Source: Beta vulgaris subsp. vulgaris (Eukaryota > Streptophyta > Magnoliopsida > Caryophyllales > Amaranthaceae). From it: 64,000 nt of DNA. This document shows, one piece after another, positions 44,881 to 56,411 of this stretch (position 1 is the stretch's first letter; the number at the start of each line of letters is the position of its first letter). The position numbers and the translations under genes are program-made. The stretch lies in contig NC_079205.1 of assembly GCF_026745355.1 (NCBI RefSeq), positions 59,386,593 through 59,450,592 on the forward strand, given 5' to 3'. The notes under the pieces are model-generated. The model was not told where the DNA came from. It did no database searches and saw only the letters and a program-made list of their open reading frames with translations.

Positions 44881-46589
44881 AGACCATGTCATTTTTCTTT
44901 CTTATTTAGCTAGCTTATTCTGACAGCTTTACGCTATCTTACATCTGCTAAATGATCTTGTAGTTCAATTGTATGCTAGAACCGGTGATCAGAATAGTTG
45001 ACTGCCACAAACGTTTACAGTATATGAATTTGATGCCAATGTGAAGGGTGCCATTGTGCTTAAGGGTAGGGAATGGTCATTGTTGTCAGATATTCTACTT
45101 TTCAACTGTTTGCCCTCATGAGATATACGAATCTCACTTTTTATATAGCCTTATACTGGCTTTTAGCAAGATTATCATTCCACAAATAGGTAGGAGGGAA
45201 AGACTATAAAAATCTGTATGGAAATACGAAAATTTCAAGGAGATGAAAATTGAAGACGAGCATTACTTGGTAATTGGGTGCTCAGTTTGGCATAACAATC
45301 AATAGATATATCTTAGTGAAGTATTAGACATCTTTTTAGTATGCTTAAAAACTACAACTTGTGGTTCTTAAAATTTTCATTGTATTGTAGTGGCGCATCT
45401 TTTCATTTATTATGTCCTTTGTTTTGGGTTAATCTTAATGTAAAAGGGATTTCACAATATGGTCTCATTTCCTGTCATTTTAAAAAAAGTAATTAATTCT
45501 TTATCGTCAATCTTATTCTCAGGTTCAATTAAAGGTAGTTAAGATGCTTTGCTGAAGACCGAAAGAATTGAATCATGTATGACACATAAATATCAAAATT
45601 TTATCATCTTAGTGTATAAGTTAATATTGGAGCTGAAATCCATGTAGTTTATCATCGTCTTTTTTTCTTGATGAGATAATAGGTGTCTTGTTATTCTACT
45701 CCTAAATTTTGATTAACACGACGTAGTCTAATAAGATTGAAATCTAATTCCATGTATATGAAAAATTCGTTTATTTCCTTGCTCTTTCAAAAAATGAGCT
45801 AAATGTCCATATCATTACGTTATCAAACTTTAAGAGTGATTTGTTGTAGTTGTATAATTAAAATAATATATATGATCCTCTTAAAATGTAAGAGATAAAA
45901 GTCTGAATCATTATATGACCCATGTAATTTCTCAATTGAGATAACTATTTGTTAATGTTTTCCCTAAATAGCTCAAGGTTTTACGAATTAGGGGCCTATC
46001 AAATGAACACGCACTACTTGCATGTTCATAGCAAATACTTCTTGTAAAGCTACATAAATTCGTCTAGCCTAATGTTATATGATTATCGGTTCATATTATT
46101 TTATTATAACATGTTACTTTTAACAATAAATCAACACCTACACATTGCAAGAAGAAATAGATTACACAAAGGTATTTTATAGATCTATTTACCAATAAAT
46201 TACCCATTATATTCATCTTGTAAATGTCTTTTGTTACTCGCACTTGTATGGCAAGTTCATATATTTTGCATGATAAAAATTCACATGGAAATGATGTGTT
46301 GTTAGATAGAATTTAGATCTGACCCTTTTTATAGAACTTATTTCAACAAAATTTGAAAGGTAGTCAATTTAAAATTAAGCATGGAACGTTATTATATTTT
46401 TCAATTATCTAGATTCTTGCTAAACATGAACGTCTTGTGATGAGAGTGATATTTCCGTTCCTTAGTTCTCTTGACGACATAACGCTATTTGATATGAGTT
46501 TTGATGGACATGCTGCATCTTAGGTGTGGTGTAAGTCGTACTATATAAATACTTTCTCTTTCATTATAGTCTAATTAAATAGGTTCGTT
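44881..46589. other. Intergenic, no gene seen
   Basis: AT-rich sequence without recognisable exon, repeat boundary or RNA gene. Confidence 0.45.
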
Positions 46590-46977
46590 AAAATCTTACT
46601 ACATACTCAACTTATGAGTGATATATTTTTTTTCCCTTGATGTCAGAAATAGGGTCATGCAATGGAAGCTTATATATCTATTTTGTGATTAGGTTGAAGC
46701 TCCATTTCAAAAGCTCTTCAGAGACATGTTGAAATAATTAAAACTAAGCAATAAGTTCCAGTTTAGATAACTCTATAATTTAAAATCTTATTATATACTC
46801 AACTTATGAGTGATATTTTTATTTTTTTCCCCTCGATGTTAGAAATAGGGTCATGCAATGAAAGCTTATATATCCATTTGTGAGTAGGTTGAAGCTCCAT
46901 TTCAAAAATACTTCAAAGACATGTGAAATAATTACAACTAAGCAATAAGTTACAGTTTAGAGAACTCTCTATAATTG
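46590..46977. repeat. Tandem duplication, about 192 bp unit
   Basis: Two units (46590-46780 and 46782-46977) share AAATCTTA...CTCAACTTATGAGTGATAT, AGAAATAGGGTCATGCAATG and GGTTGAAGCTCCATTTCAAA, with about 10 percent divergence and small indels. Confidence 0.9.
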
Positions 46978-47139
46978 TTACATTTAATCTTTGAATTGCA
47001 CTTCAAACAACCACCAATAAATTGTGGATTTACACCTTGCTTTTGTGTTTTACCCCATGCACTCAAAACAGCAAGTGCAAGTACCAATTGATTTGGAATA
47101 ATTACTTTACAATCATCTTGCTAATTGAAACCAACGTAA

Positions 47140-47195
47140 TTCGAACATCACAAGTACGCTATTTTGGGGTGTCGCGTGCTAGCGAGCGGTTAAAA
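47140..47195 (+). mobile_element. Decayed Helitron 3' end
   Basis: The stretch around CTATTTTGGGGTGTCGCGTG, followed by a CTAGCGAGCGG hairpin relic, aligns with the 3' terminus at 50845-50903 (CTATTTTGGGGCGCCGTGCG and its hairpin). The terminal CTAG is no longer present. Confidence 0.5.
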
Positions 47196-48230
47196 CATCA
47201 TGCTCACATCCTTGTTTCTATGTACAACTACCCACTCTTAGCATCAAATTCGAGAAACAGGGTGCTGAAAATGGAGCATACTCTATATCTTGCAGGAATA
47301 AATTGTAGCTTCGCTTTTAAAACACTCCAAAGATACGCGCAAAAGCTCCAAGTTATCAATAAGTTTTTAATCAAAGTTGTTAATTTAACTATTAGAATTG
47401 CACTTGAAATAAACTTATTTATGTATTTTCTTTTGCAAATGAAAGTTATTAGAAAATAAACCGTGTTTACACATCGTTATTCATTGATTTGCCTAATGCA
47501 CTTAATACACCTTCTATATGTACCGCCTATTAAAATTACACGCTAAACAAACTACTTAATGATAACAAACTACAAATTACACGTTATTCATTGATTCAAA
47601 TGTTGTTTCCCCCTTTCCACTTATAACTTGCAAAATTAGATTGAGTTTTACAAGTTCTTTCAATCTTGTAATAGGTTCATTTGTCTGTGCTTATTGTTAT
47701 GTGAAGAAATAAACTACTTAGATTCTTGTATAATTCTGAACGTGAGATTATTTTTCACTAATTTATTATAAAATGGTTTTTTCAAAAGTATGTACAATGT
47801 ATCTGTTTTAGCGTAGTGGCATCACATACAAAATTTGTGATATTGAAACCTCTATATTTATAAATGGTCTCAAGATAATATACTTGAAGTAAAAAAAGTG
47901 TTGCTTATGTTACAATATAGTAAAAAAAAAACTCATACCAAAAGTTTAAACACATTAAGAGACTTTTTTTCCATTGCAAATATTCTAAATTTTTTAAAGT
48001 AAATATGTATTCGGAATCTAATAGGAGAAAATAATAATAATGTATATTATATAATAGGATCGGACCATAAGATTGAACTAATTAATTAAGATCATTAACA
48101 TGTTAGCTTCTGTAATTGAGTAGGATGGAAGATCTTACAAAATCCCTGATCCAATTGATAACGAGTCGGGCCAAATAATTCGATCGGAGTAGTTGCTGAA
48201 TCATACCACATAGTTCCGGCAACTTAGCTT
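47196..48230. other. Intergenic, no gene seen
   Basis: AT-rich. The 145-codon plus frame at 47022-47459 overlaps the Helitron end and shows no family similarity. Confidence 0.45.
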
Positions 48231-48960
48231 ATGAGTACAAAAAAGGAAAATGGGGAGGAGGGAAATATAGAAGGTGAGGTAAAGAGAAAACAAAATGATG
48301 AGCGTTCAAATAAGAGGGTACTTTTAAATGTGAAGAGGTTATGTAGGAGGGGAATTAGGCTTGCTACATACTCTCTTGCATCGTTTTCTAATTATATGGT
48401 CACGCTGAAATCTTACAATTTACTTATGAATGAAAAAAGGCAAAGGGGAGGAGGGAGCTTGAAGGGCAGGGGAGGAGAAAGCGAGAGGATGGAAGGGACC
48501 AAGTTGGAGCAGACTTTTTAATGTGAAGATGGTAGCCATATAGGAGAGAATTAGTCTTACTACATATATCCTCTTTCATCTTAAGCTCTATTCTTTTGGA
48601 CTGATTAATAAAAATTTAGTTCAGGAAATTTTAGTTGTTCAGAAAAATTGAGTTAGTTTCCTCTTAGAATTTAAATTCAGTTCAATACAATCAATTCATT
48701 CCAATTACAATTCAGTTCAGTACAATTCAATTCAGTTCAATACAATTCAATTCACTTAAGATAAATTAAGTTCAATCCAGCTCAATTCATTCCAAAAGAA
48801 CATAGCCTTAGTATAATTATATGGACTCAATGATATAAAAGGCGGAGGAGGGAGCTAGAAGGGGAGTGGATGACAAAGAGGAAGATGGAAGGAAAAGGGA
48901 GTGGTTGAGATAAAAGGCGCAGAGGTTGCATAATGAGGGTGAAAAAATAAGAATAGAAAG
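48231..48960. repeat. Imperfect tandem repeat, about 190 bp unit
   Basis: Two to three units begin with purine-rich GGGGAGGAGGGA and run into ATGTGAAGANGNT...ATATGG or ACTCTCTTGCATC-like ends (about 48236, 48436 and a partial at 48840). The third unit is split by the MITE at 48584. A 96-codon frame at 48231-48521 simply spans the repeats. Confidence 0.7.
48584..48807. mobile_element. Harbinger/Tourist-like MITE, 224 bp
   Basis: TTA at 48581-48583 and 48808-48810. The tips AGCTCTATTCTTTTGGACTG and AGGCTATGTTCTTTTGGAATG are inverted. The interior is rich in CAATTCAGTTCAATACAATT repeats. It interrupts the tandem repeat unit. Confidence 0.8.
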
Positions 48961-49092
48961 AGAGAAAGAAATAGTCAAGTTTGGAGAGGAGTTGTTTGAC
49001 CCTGTATCTTAATAGCTAAAATATAATTTATTACTAAAATACAACAATTAATAAAATTGGAAAAACAACTCAAAGAAAACAGTATTTGCATG

Positions 49093-50010
49093 CAAGGTTG
49101 TCAAAATCGCGATTCTACTTTAAATCAGAAGGGCCTGTCAGAATCGGATCGTAAAATCGCAAGATTCTACGAATTTTGCGGGAATAAGATTCTATGATAA
49201 AATATGTAAACTGTTTACCTATTTTTTCAATGAACAATACTAAAAATTCAATTTTATGCGTAATGGTATCAATATGAGACGTAAATGAAAATGTTCCATA
49301 GTACCCACAAAAGAATCCATAGTACCCCTTCCTCTTTGAAACTGAAAATGTTCTTCTTCCTCTTCTCGTCATTAAGTTTGTTTTTTTTTTTTCTATTAGA
49401 CTTCTCCACATTAGCCTTTAAATTAGAGCTTGACATGTTTCTACAAATGATTCAATAGAAGGAAGTTAATTGATTAATTCAGTACTAAATTATTCAAAAA
49501 TTACCGAAAAAAAATGGAAAACTAAATTATCAATTAAAAATATAAAACAACTATTGATGAGATCGAAAGAAAGAGATAATACGCAGCAAAAATTCGAAAA
49601 TAATTACCTGGAGTGGACGAGTGGTAGCTGAATCTGAAGAGTGAAGATCTGAAGAACACAAGACCTGAAGAACCGAAGGAGAAAGAGAGAATTGGCAGCG
49701 ACGCAGCGTGTTTATTTTCAGTGAGAGGAATTGGGTGTGTTTACTGAGCAGAGGCCTCGTGCGTGTTTGATGAGGCTGAGAGAACATGGGCCTGGCCCAA
49801 TGTTTAAATCCCCAGCTACAAGAATTGGGCTAAAAAGAGAATCGTTAAAATCGGTTTTAAATCGCGATTTTAGCGATTCTAACCGATTTTAACGATTCTA
49901 CATGCGATTTTTTCAAAAAACGATTCTGTGTGCGATTTAAATCTTTTGGCGAAAATTGAATCGTAAAATCATACAATTTTACGATTCAAATCGCGATTTT
50001 GACAACCTTG
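49093..50010. mobile_element. Non-autonomous hAT element, 918 bp
   Basis: Exact 8-bp duplication TTTGCATG (49085-49092 and 50011-50018). The terminal inverted repeats CAAGGTTGTCAAAATCGCGA are perfect for 20 bases. Subterminal regions are dense in AATCG/CGATT words (TTTTAACGATTC, GCGATTTTAGCGATT). The interior 49550-49790 reads on the minus strand like a gene leader. No transposase is present. Confidence 0.93.
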
Positions 50011-50289
50011 TTTGCATGAATATCCGAATTATATACTTATATGAGATATTGATGAGTAAAATAGATTCAAATCAATAACATATTAATTAATAAAGTAGTA
50101 GACGGGCGGAATATGACTTGACTTTATCTTTTTTTGATGTCTAACATAACATGATTTTTTTTTTCAAATTCGGTCTTTAATGGAAACAAATAAATTAAAT
50201 TCTAATCTACTATGAAAACAATATAAAAAAAGGTCTTTTTAAAAAAATTATGGTTCCCGTATCAAGTATTAGTAAGAGTTACTTACAAT

Positions 50290-50903
50290 TCTAAGATATA
50301 TGAATATGAGTGGGAGAGGAAAAGTAAGTGAGAAGGAGAGATAAAGGATGAGAGAAATAAAGAGTAGAACGACAAATGTTTGGCGGGAAATGGGACGATA
50401 AGGATAACAAGAGATAGAAATCAGGGAAGGTTGGCGGGAAATGGGACGATAATGATAACAAGAGAGAAATAAGTGAGAATGAAGTTAGAGATAGAAATCT
50501 AGAAAGGTTGGCGGGAAATGGGACGATAAGGATAACAAGAGAGAAATAAAGAGTAGAACTACAAATGTTTGACTTTGTTTCTTTATAATAGTAATATTTT
50601 TTTTTTTGAAAAATTATGTAAGTTACCATTATTGTGATAATATTGTATTTGGGATTGTATGAATATTTTTTTCGAAGAAAATGAGGGATACATTAGGAGG
50701 AAAGTAACTAATACAACGTGTGTACAACGTGTGTCCTGATATACATTGGTTTTCCTGATGCAACTAATACAACGTGTGTACTCAGCGTCTGTTTGGAATA
50801 CATGCTAAATAGATATTTCACCATTTAAGGCTAACGGATTACAAATATCACAATTATACTATTTTGGGGCGCCGTGCGCGAAGGCGCGCGGAGCAACAAC
50901 TAG
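50290..50903 (+). mobile_element. Non-autonomous Helitron, plus strand (5' end tentative)
   Basis: The 3' end is clear: hairpin CCGTGCGCGAAGGCGCGCGG, then AGCAACAACTAG before a T. The 5' end is provisionally TCTAAGATATATG at 50290. Inside, a unit containing GGCGGGAAATGGGACGATAA occurs three times (about 50382, 50432 and 50511), each followed by GGATAACAAGAGA or a variant. It shares its 3' end type with 47140-47195. Confidence 0.65.
50380..50560. repeat. Three copies of a GGCGGGAAATGGGACGATAA unit
   Basis: Imperfect direct repeats spaced about 50 and 79 bp apart inside the Helitron, each continuing into AACAAGAGAGAAATA-like sequence. Confidence 0.85.
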
Positions 50904-51388
50904 TCCAAATAAATGTAAGAGATGAATAAGATATGTGTAAGAAAGATAAAAAGAGATACATATGTTTTTTTGGACTATAAGACTAGTCAAGAGATCCCTA
51001 TTAAAAAAATAAAATAAACATAATCCAAAATTGTTTTTAGGTATTATCCTTTTCAAATTTGGGTCATGATTTATAGGCCCAAAACTTGTTTTTTCCATCC
51101 CAACTCAAAACTTCTAATTTCTATAATTTGACAAAAAAAAAAGGTTACAAAAATAAAGTGTAATCATCATTTGCTTGAAACATACCACTTTTATAGTTTT
51201 ATAGGCCCTAATCTTGGCTTCAGTGTAGCCGAACCATGATCACCTCTATACTCTCTAGTCTCGACTCTAAGTACTTACGTTTTGAGCACGCCATCGTGTT
51301 AATTCCAGGCCGAATCGGATGAGCCATCGGACTGGCCCGACCAAGTGCCATATCTAAACTCAAGGCCTTGAAAAGATCCACTTATGAC
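50904..51388. other. Intergenic, no gene seen
   Basis: AT-rich flank between the Helitron and the large hAT element. The last eight bases are the hAT target duplication. Confidence 0.45.
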
Positions 51389-54300
51389 TAGTGCTGTCAG
51401 TTTGGTTGAAAACTGATGGTTAAACTGCAAACGGTTGATCAACTGAACTGAATAAACTGAACTGAATTGACCCATAACTGAAAAGTTAAAAACCGATAAG
51501 TCAATCAGATTAAAGTAAACTGCAATTAACTGAACTGAAACTGAACTGAAACTCAACCGAAAACATACCAAACTGAAATTAACTGGACGAAAAACCGATT
51601 TAAACTGAACTGAACTGAACTGAAAATGAACTGAATTTAACTGAAAAATGTTTCAAACTGTTTTTAACTGAACTGAATCAAACTGAATGAAACTGTTTTT
51701 AACTGAACTGAATCAAACTGTTGTTAACTGAACTGAATCAAACTGAATAAAATGTTTTTAACTGAACTGAATCAAACTGTTTTTAACCGAACTGCATAAG
51801 GTTTGGTCGTAAATAGTGGTGTCAGAAACAGATCTGACCGCTGGATCAACCTGATTCTGACCTGACCTGACTTGAACCTGGTTCGACCTGTGACTACTGT
51901 GAGGGTCAGTTAGTGGTGTCAGAATCAGATCTGACCGATGGGTCAACCTGATTCTGACCTGACTTGAACCTGGTTCGACCTGTGAGGGTCAGTCCTTAGA
52001 CCTGACCGAAACCTGGCCTGGGATTACCCAGACCTAACCGGCACCCGACAAGATTATATCCTGACCTGTTCAGACAGACCTGCTCTCAAACCCGAACCCG
52101 ACCGCAATCAACAAGATATTATTAAAATTCAATTTTTTTTTATATCTACAAAATAATTTAAATATGTTAATTTATAAAATTGCTTACAATTAATAATTAA
52201 TTAAATAAAAAATTAAAAATTAAATTACATTTAATTTGACTATTTGTGGGTTACACTTTCAATATCATGTATTTGTTTATATTTTTATTTTCATTTATTT
52301 TTGAATTATTTTTGTACATTATTCTCTTGTTTTAATTTTACATCTATTGATGTATATTATTAAAGTCACAACGTCAACATGTAAATTATTTTTACTAAAA
52401 TTAAATTGAACAAAAATTGAGTTGAAACTTGACAAATTTTAATCAAAAATTGAACTTGACTAACCAAAGCTGTTTAGTAACCAAATTAATTTATTGTTAT
52501 CTACATCAAATTGTACTTGAATTTACAAGTCAATTATTTTTACTTTGATTTTTTTATTAAACTTATTAAACCTAAGATAACATCAACTTACAAAACTATT
52601 TCTAGATCCCAAACCAGCGATTTTAAATCGCTTAATCAAGTACTTGTTAACTACTGGTTTTATGCAAATCTTGTTCAATTAACAAACACCACCAACAATC
52701 TTTATCATTTCTGAAAAAGCAAGAGATTCTACATGCAATATCATAATACAGTTAAATTAATAAGAATATAAAAATAAGAAAAAGACAGTAAATAAACAAA
52801 TAAATTAACAAAAATAAGAAGAAAAAGACAGTAAACGAAAAAATAAATTAATAAAAACAAGAAAATGAATTACAAAATTCTGAATTATTCAACGCAAAAA
52901 AATAATATTATACGAATTAAAAATCTAAAAACTAATATTTAAATAAGCTAAATTAATAAACGAATTGCGAAAATAATGTATATTGACAAGCTAAATCAAA
53001 AATCTAAAACAACATTCAGCCTTGTTGAAGATTTCGACAATTAAAAATCTAAAAAATAATATATAAACAAGCTAAATTAAGAAATGATTTACAACAATGA
53101 ACAAACTAAATTAAAAATAGACAAAATTTCCCCTCAAAAAAAAATAGACAATGAAGACCGGCGAGATGATGAGAGAATGAAGACCGACCGGCGAGATCTG
53201 GAAACTAAATCTGAAGCCATTGATATCGAACAAACGAACGATAAGCTTGAACGTTCGCGTGAAAGAGAGAAGAAGAGACGTTGCGTGCTTGAACGACCGC
53301 GAAGCTTGAACGTCGGTGGCGAAGAGAGGTGCGTGAGAGAGAAAGTTGAAGGAGATCTACCATGAGAGGGAGGGAGGAGTACGAGTAAGGCTGAGGAAGG
53401 AAATCTCAGAGAGGGAGAAGTGAGAGTGAGGGAGGCTATTACTGAGGAATGATGATAGGAGGGAAGGGGGAGGGTTTAGGGTTAGAAAGGGATGTAGTTC
53501 AATGGTTGGATTTTGATCTTTTCAAATCAATGGTCTTAATTCATAATCTTTGACATTATATTTTGACCAATGAGAATTGAGAGTGGTCAATCACATGGAT
53601 TGCTAACTTAATCAATGGTTGGATTTTCATCTTTATAAAATCAATGGTTTTTCCTAAAAAAAATTTAATAGCCTAAACTACTAATAAACTAGTATTGTAT
53701 TTTGATATTATTATGATTTGAGTATTCTAATTTCTAGTTCTAATATTATTAGTTTACTAACTTTAGAAATTAGTAGTATTACTAGAAATTAAAAGAAATT
53801 AGAAACTTTCAAAATTTAATTAGTATTAATGATTTTTAAGATATAAGGTTATTGTAATAACTAATAAGCCCTCTTTTGGGTTGTATAATAAATTAATTAG
53901 GAATAACAAAGATTCATATCATAAAACAAATAAACCAATCATATAAATTTATACTTGAAAAATTATCTTCAATCCTTATAATGTAATGAGCACAAATGCT
54001 AACTAGTAAATAGTTATACTAGCTATATTGATATACGTTCATTATTTTTGAAACTATATTTGGATTACTTAAACAACTATTGTTTGCTTAATTAATGTTT
54101 TGATTATAGTCATTTATGTGAATTATAGTATAACAATATAATTATATTGATGTGTTATAGGATACATATACTTTTGCTTATCAAGCTATACTTCTTATAG
54201 TGTTACATATACAACTGTCACCCAATTATGTAATAGTTAGATTATATCAATTTAAGCGAACTTATTATGTAACGATATAACTTATATATAAATTTCATTG

Positions 54301-55491
54301 AGTTGATAGTAACTTCTTATAATTTATGTTTATTATTATAAGTCACTGGTTGATGATACATTTCTTATATCTCATCCCGTTACAACTTGCATCAATTGAA
54401 TTAGATGTTTTAGTTATGAAATGAATTTAACTTACAGACTCTTAAACTTAAATAAATGATTGTTATCTTAAATTAGTTTATCGACTTACAATGGTCTGTT
54501 CATTAATCTCATCTGGCAACAACTTATTCTACTTCAATTAGATTTTTTTAGTTTCAAAATCAGTTGAAATCAAATATGACTAGTTTAAATAGAATATAGC
54601 TATATTGAATCAACTTAATGACTTATATTGATACATCGTCCATCTAACCCAACAACTACATATTAGTTCAATCATATGTTTTATGTTTCAAAATGCATTT
54701 CACATAAAGACAATAATAAATACTTGGATTATTTAAGTCATTGTTTTTTTGTTTCAGATTTCATTATACATTGGAAGATATAATGATTAACCACTTACAT
54801 TAACTTGATTTATAAACTAATTCATCATTATCAATAATTATCTGAATCTTTGACCACAACCAATCACCAATTCATCATTGATAGTTACACATTGGAAAAC
54901 TATAGAATAATGAAGAATTTGAAACTGAAATTCTCAATATCAACCGAATGTTGAACCTTTAATAAAATAAATTTACATAAAATATGGCAACTTCAAAATG
55001 CGCTTTCGTAGACAAATATAGATACGTCTCTTGGTGCTATCGTTGTATTCGACAAGTTTAATCTATGCATGTGAGAAAAGTCCAATTGAGTTGGAATTTC
55101 CTGCAATGAATAATGACTTGACCCGAAGTGAGACCCGAAGTGAAAATATGTACACGGCATAATCGATATCAAGTTTTACCCGAGTCAATGCGGTTTCCTT
55201 AAGAAACTGAAATTAACTGAATCCGAACTGAAAATAACTGTTTAACTGATAGTAATCCGTAAAAAGTCAACTGTTTAAACCAAAACTGTATGGGTCAAAC
55301 CAAAAGACAACTGTAAACTGAACTGAACTTAACTGAAAATTGAATTAACTGTATGGATTGAAACTGAAACCGAAAAAGTTTAAACTGAATCGGTTAAGAT
55401 CGAAAAAATGAACTGAATTAACTGAACTGAAGTCAACTGAACTGTTTGGTTTGAACCAGAACTGAACTGGTTAACTGAATTGACACTACTA
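51389..55491. mobile_element. Large hAT-type non-autonomous element, 4.1 kb
   Basis: Exact 8-bp duplication CTTATGAC (51381-51388 and 55492-55499). The tips TAGTGCTGTCA and TAGTAGTGTCA (right end read inward) agree at 9 of 11 bases. About 420 bp at the left and 300 bp at the right are arrays of AACTGAACTGAA/TTTAACTGAACTG words, as subterminal transposase-binding repeats would look. The interior (52100-55180) is AT-rich, with one GC-richer island (53140-53480) that encodes a 93-codon, charged, low-complexity frame. No transposase domain (BED finger or dimerisation domain) is visible, so it depends on an outside enzyme. Confidence 0.82.
51814..51985. repeat. Tandem duplication with hAT-like tip
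   Basis: A 97-bp unit beginning TAGTGGTGTCAGAAACAGAT (51814) is repeated from 51911, where it begins TAGTGGTGTCAGAATCAGAT. Both continue with CTGACCGNTGG...CAACCTGATTCTGACCTGA. The unit start resembles the hAT tips of the host element. No matching right end was found. Confidence 0.8.
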
Positions 55492-55658
55492 CTTATGACA
55501 TAACCCCGTTTCAAGTTTCAACCCCCTGCCCTAGATCTAACACCCGAATATCAGACAAATTCATTTGCCCTTAATTCAAACCTTTCATTTGCAATTCATG
55601 GTGTTAAAATAAAAATTTCTTAATCCCCAATTTACTCATTTTCATTCATTCTATTCAC

Positions 55659-56411
55659 ATGTTTAACATCAGAGACGCAATCACCAATCGATTACTACTC
55701 AATTCATTCAAACAACAATGCAAATTAGGGTTTTCCAAAATCAATCACGCACTCTATCTCTTCAATCAAATGACAACATTAGATCCATTTCCTTCCGCCA
55801 TTGATTTCAATCATCTCTTCACCGCCATAACCAATATCAAACCCGGAAAACACCATTCAATCATCATTTCTTTTTCCAGAAATCTCGAGTTATCGGGCCT
55901 CCGGCCCAATATGCATTCACTGGGTATCCTCACAAATTGTTACTGCAATTTGGGTCGGGTTGATTTCGCTTTCTCTCTCCTCGGTAAGCGCCTTAAGTGT
56001 GGGTATGAGCCTGATATTGTGATTTTTACCACCTTGATCAATGGCCTTAGTGACGGTAATTATGTTGATCAAGCTGTTAAATTGTTGGATAAAATTGTTA
56101 ATCTTGGATTTCAACCTAATATTGTTACTTATGGTACTATTGTGAAAGGGCTTTGTAGGTCAGGGAATAATGTGGGTGCTATTAATTTGCTTAGGAAAAT
56201 GCAGTCTGATGGGATTTGTAAGCCTGATGTTGTTATATATACTATGATTATTGATAGTCTTTGTAAAGAGAATTTGTTGATTCAAGCTGTTAAATTGTTG
56301 GATGAAATGCAGAATGAGGGGATGTCGCCGAATGCTGTTACTTATAGTGCTGTGATTCGAGGATGTTGCGATTGGGGAAGTGGAAATGATCTCGATAATT
56401 ATCGATCTTAG
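55659..56411 (+). pseudogene. Truncated P-class PPR gene
   Basis: An ATG at 55659 opens 250 codons. After a leader come pentatricopeptide repeats of 35-36 residues at 84-118, 119-153, 154-189 and 190-224, with typical TYxxxIxGLC and AxxLLxxMxxxGxxP patterns; an earlier weaker one lies at about 49-83. A further repeat at 225-240 breaks at GCCDWGSGN, where relatives read GCCDWGQWN, then stops 10 codons later. Organellar RNA-binding PPR proteins of this Rf-like type are usually about 600 residues. A one-base change in the GGGGAAG run near 56377-56383 is the likely cause. Sequence after 56411 shows no more PPR repeats, so 3' material is also lost or replaced. A short protein could still be made. 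Confidence 0.82.

Noticed and set aside
53084..53365. 93-codon charged frame in the 4.1-kb hAT element
   Set aside because: Built from GAGA/GAAGA-rich sequence and lacking any transposase signature; noted only as a GC-rich island.
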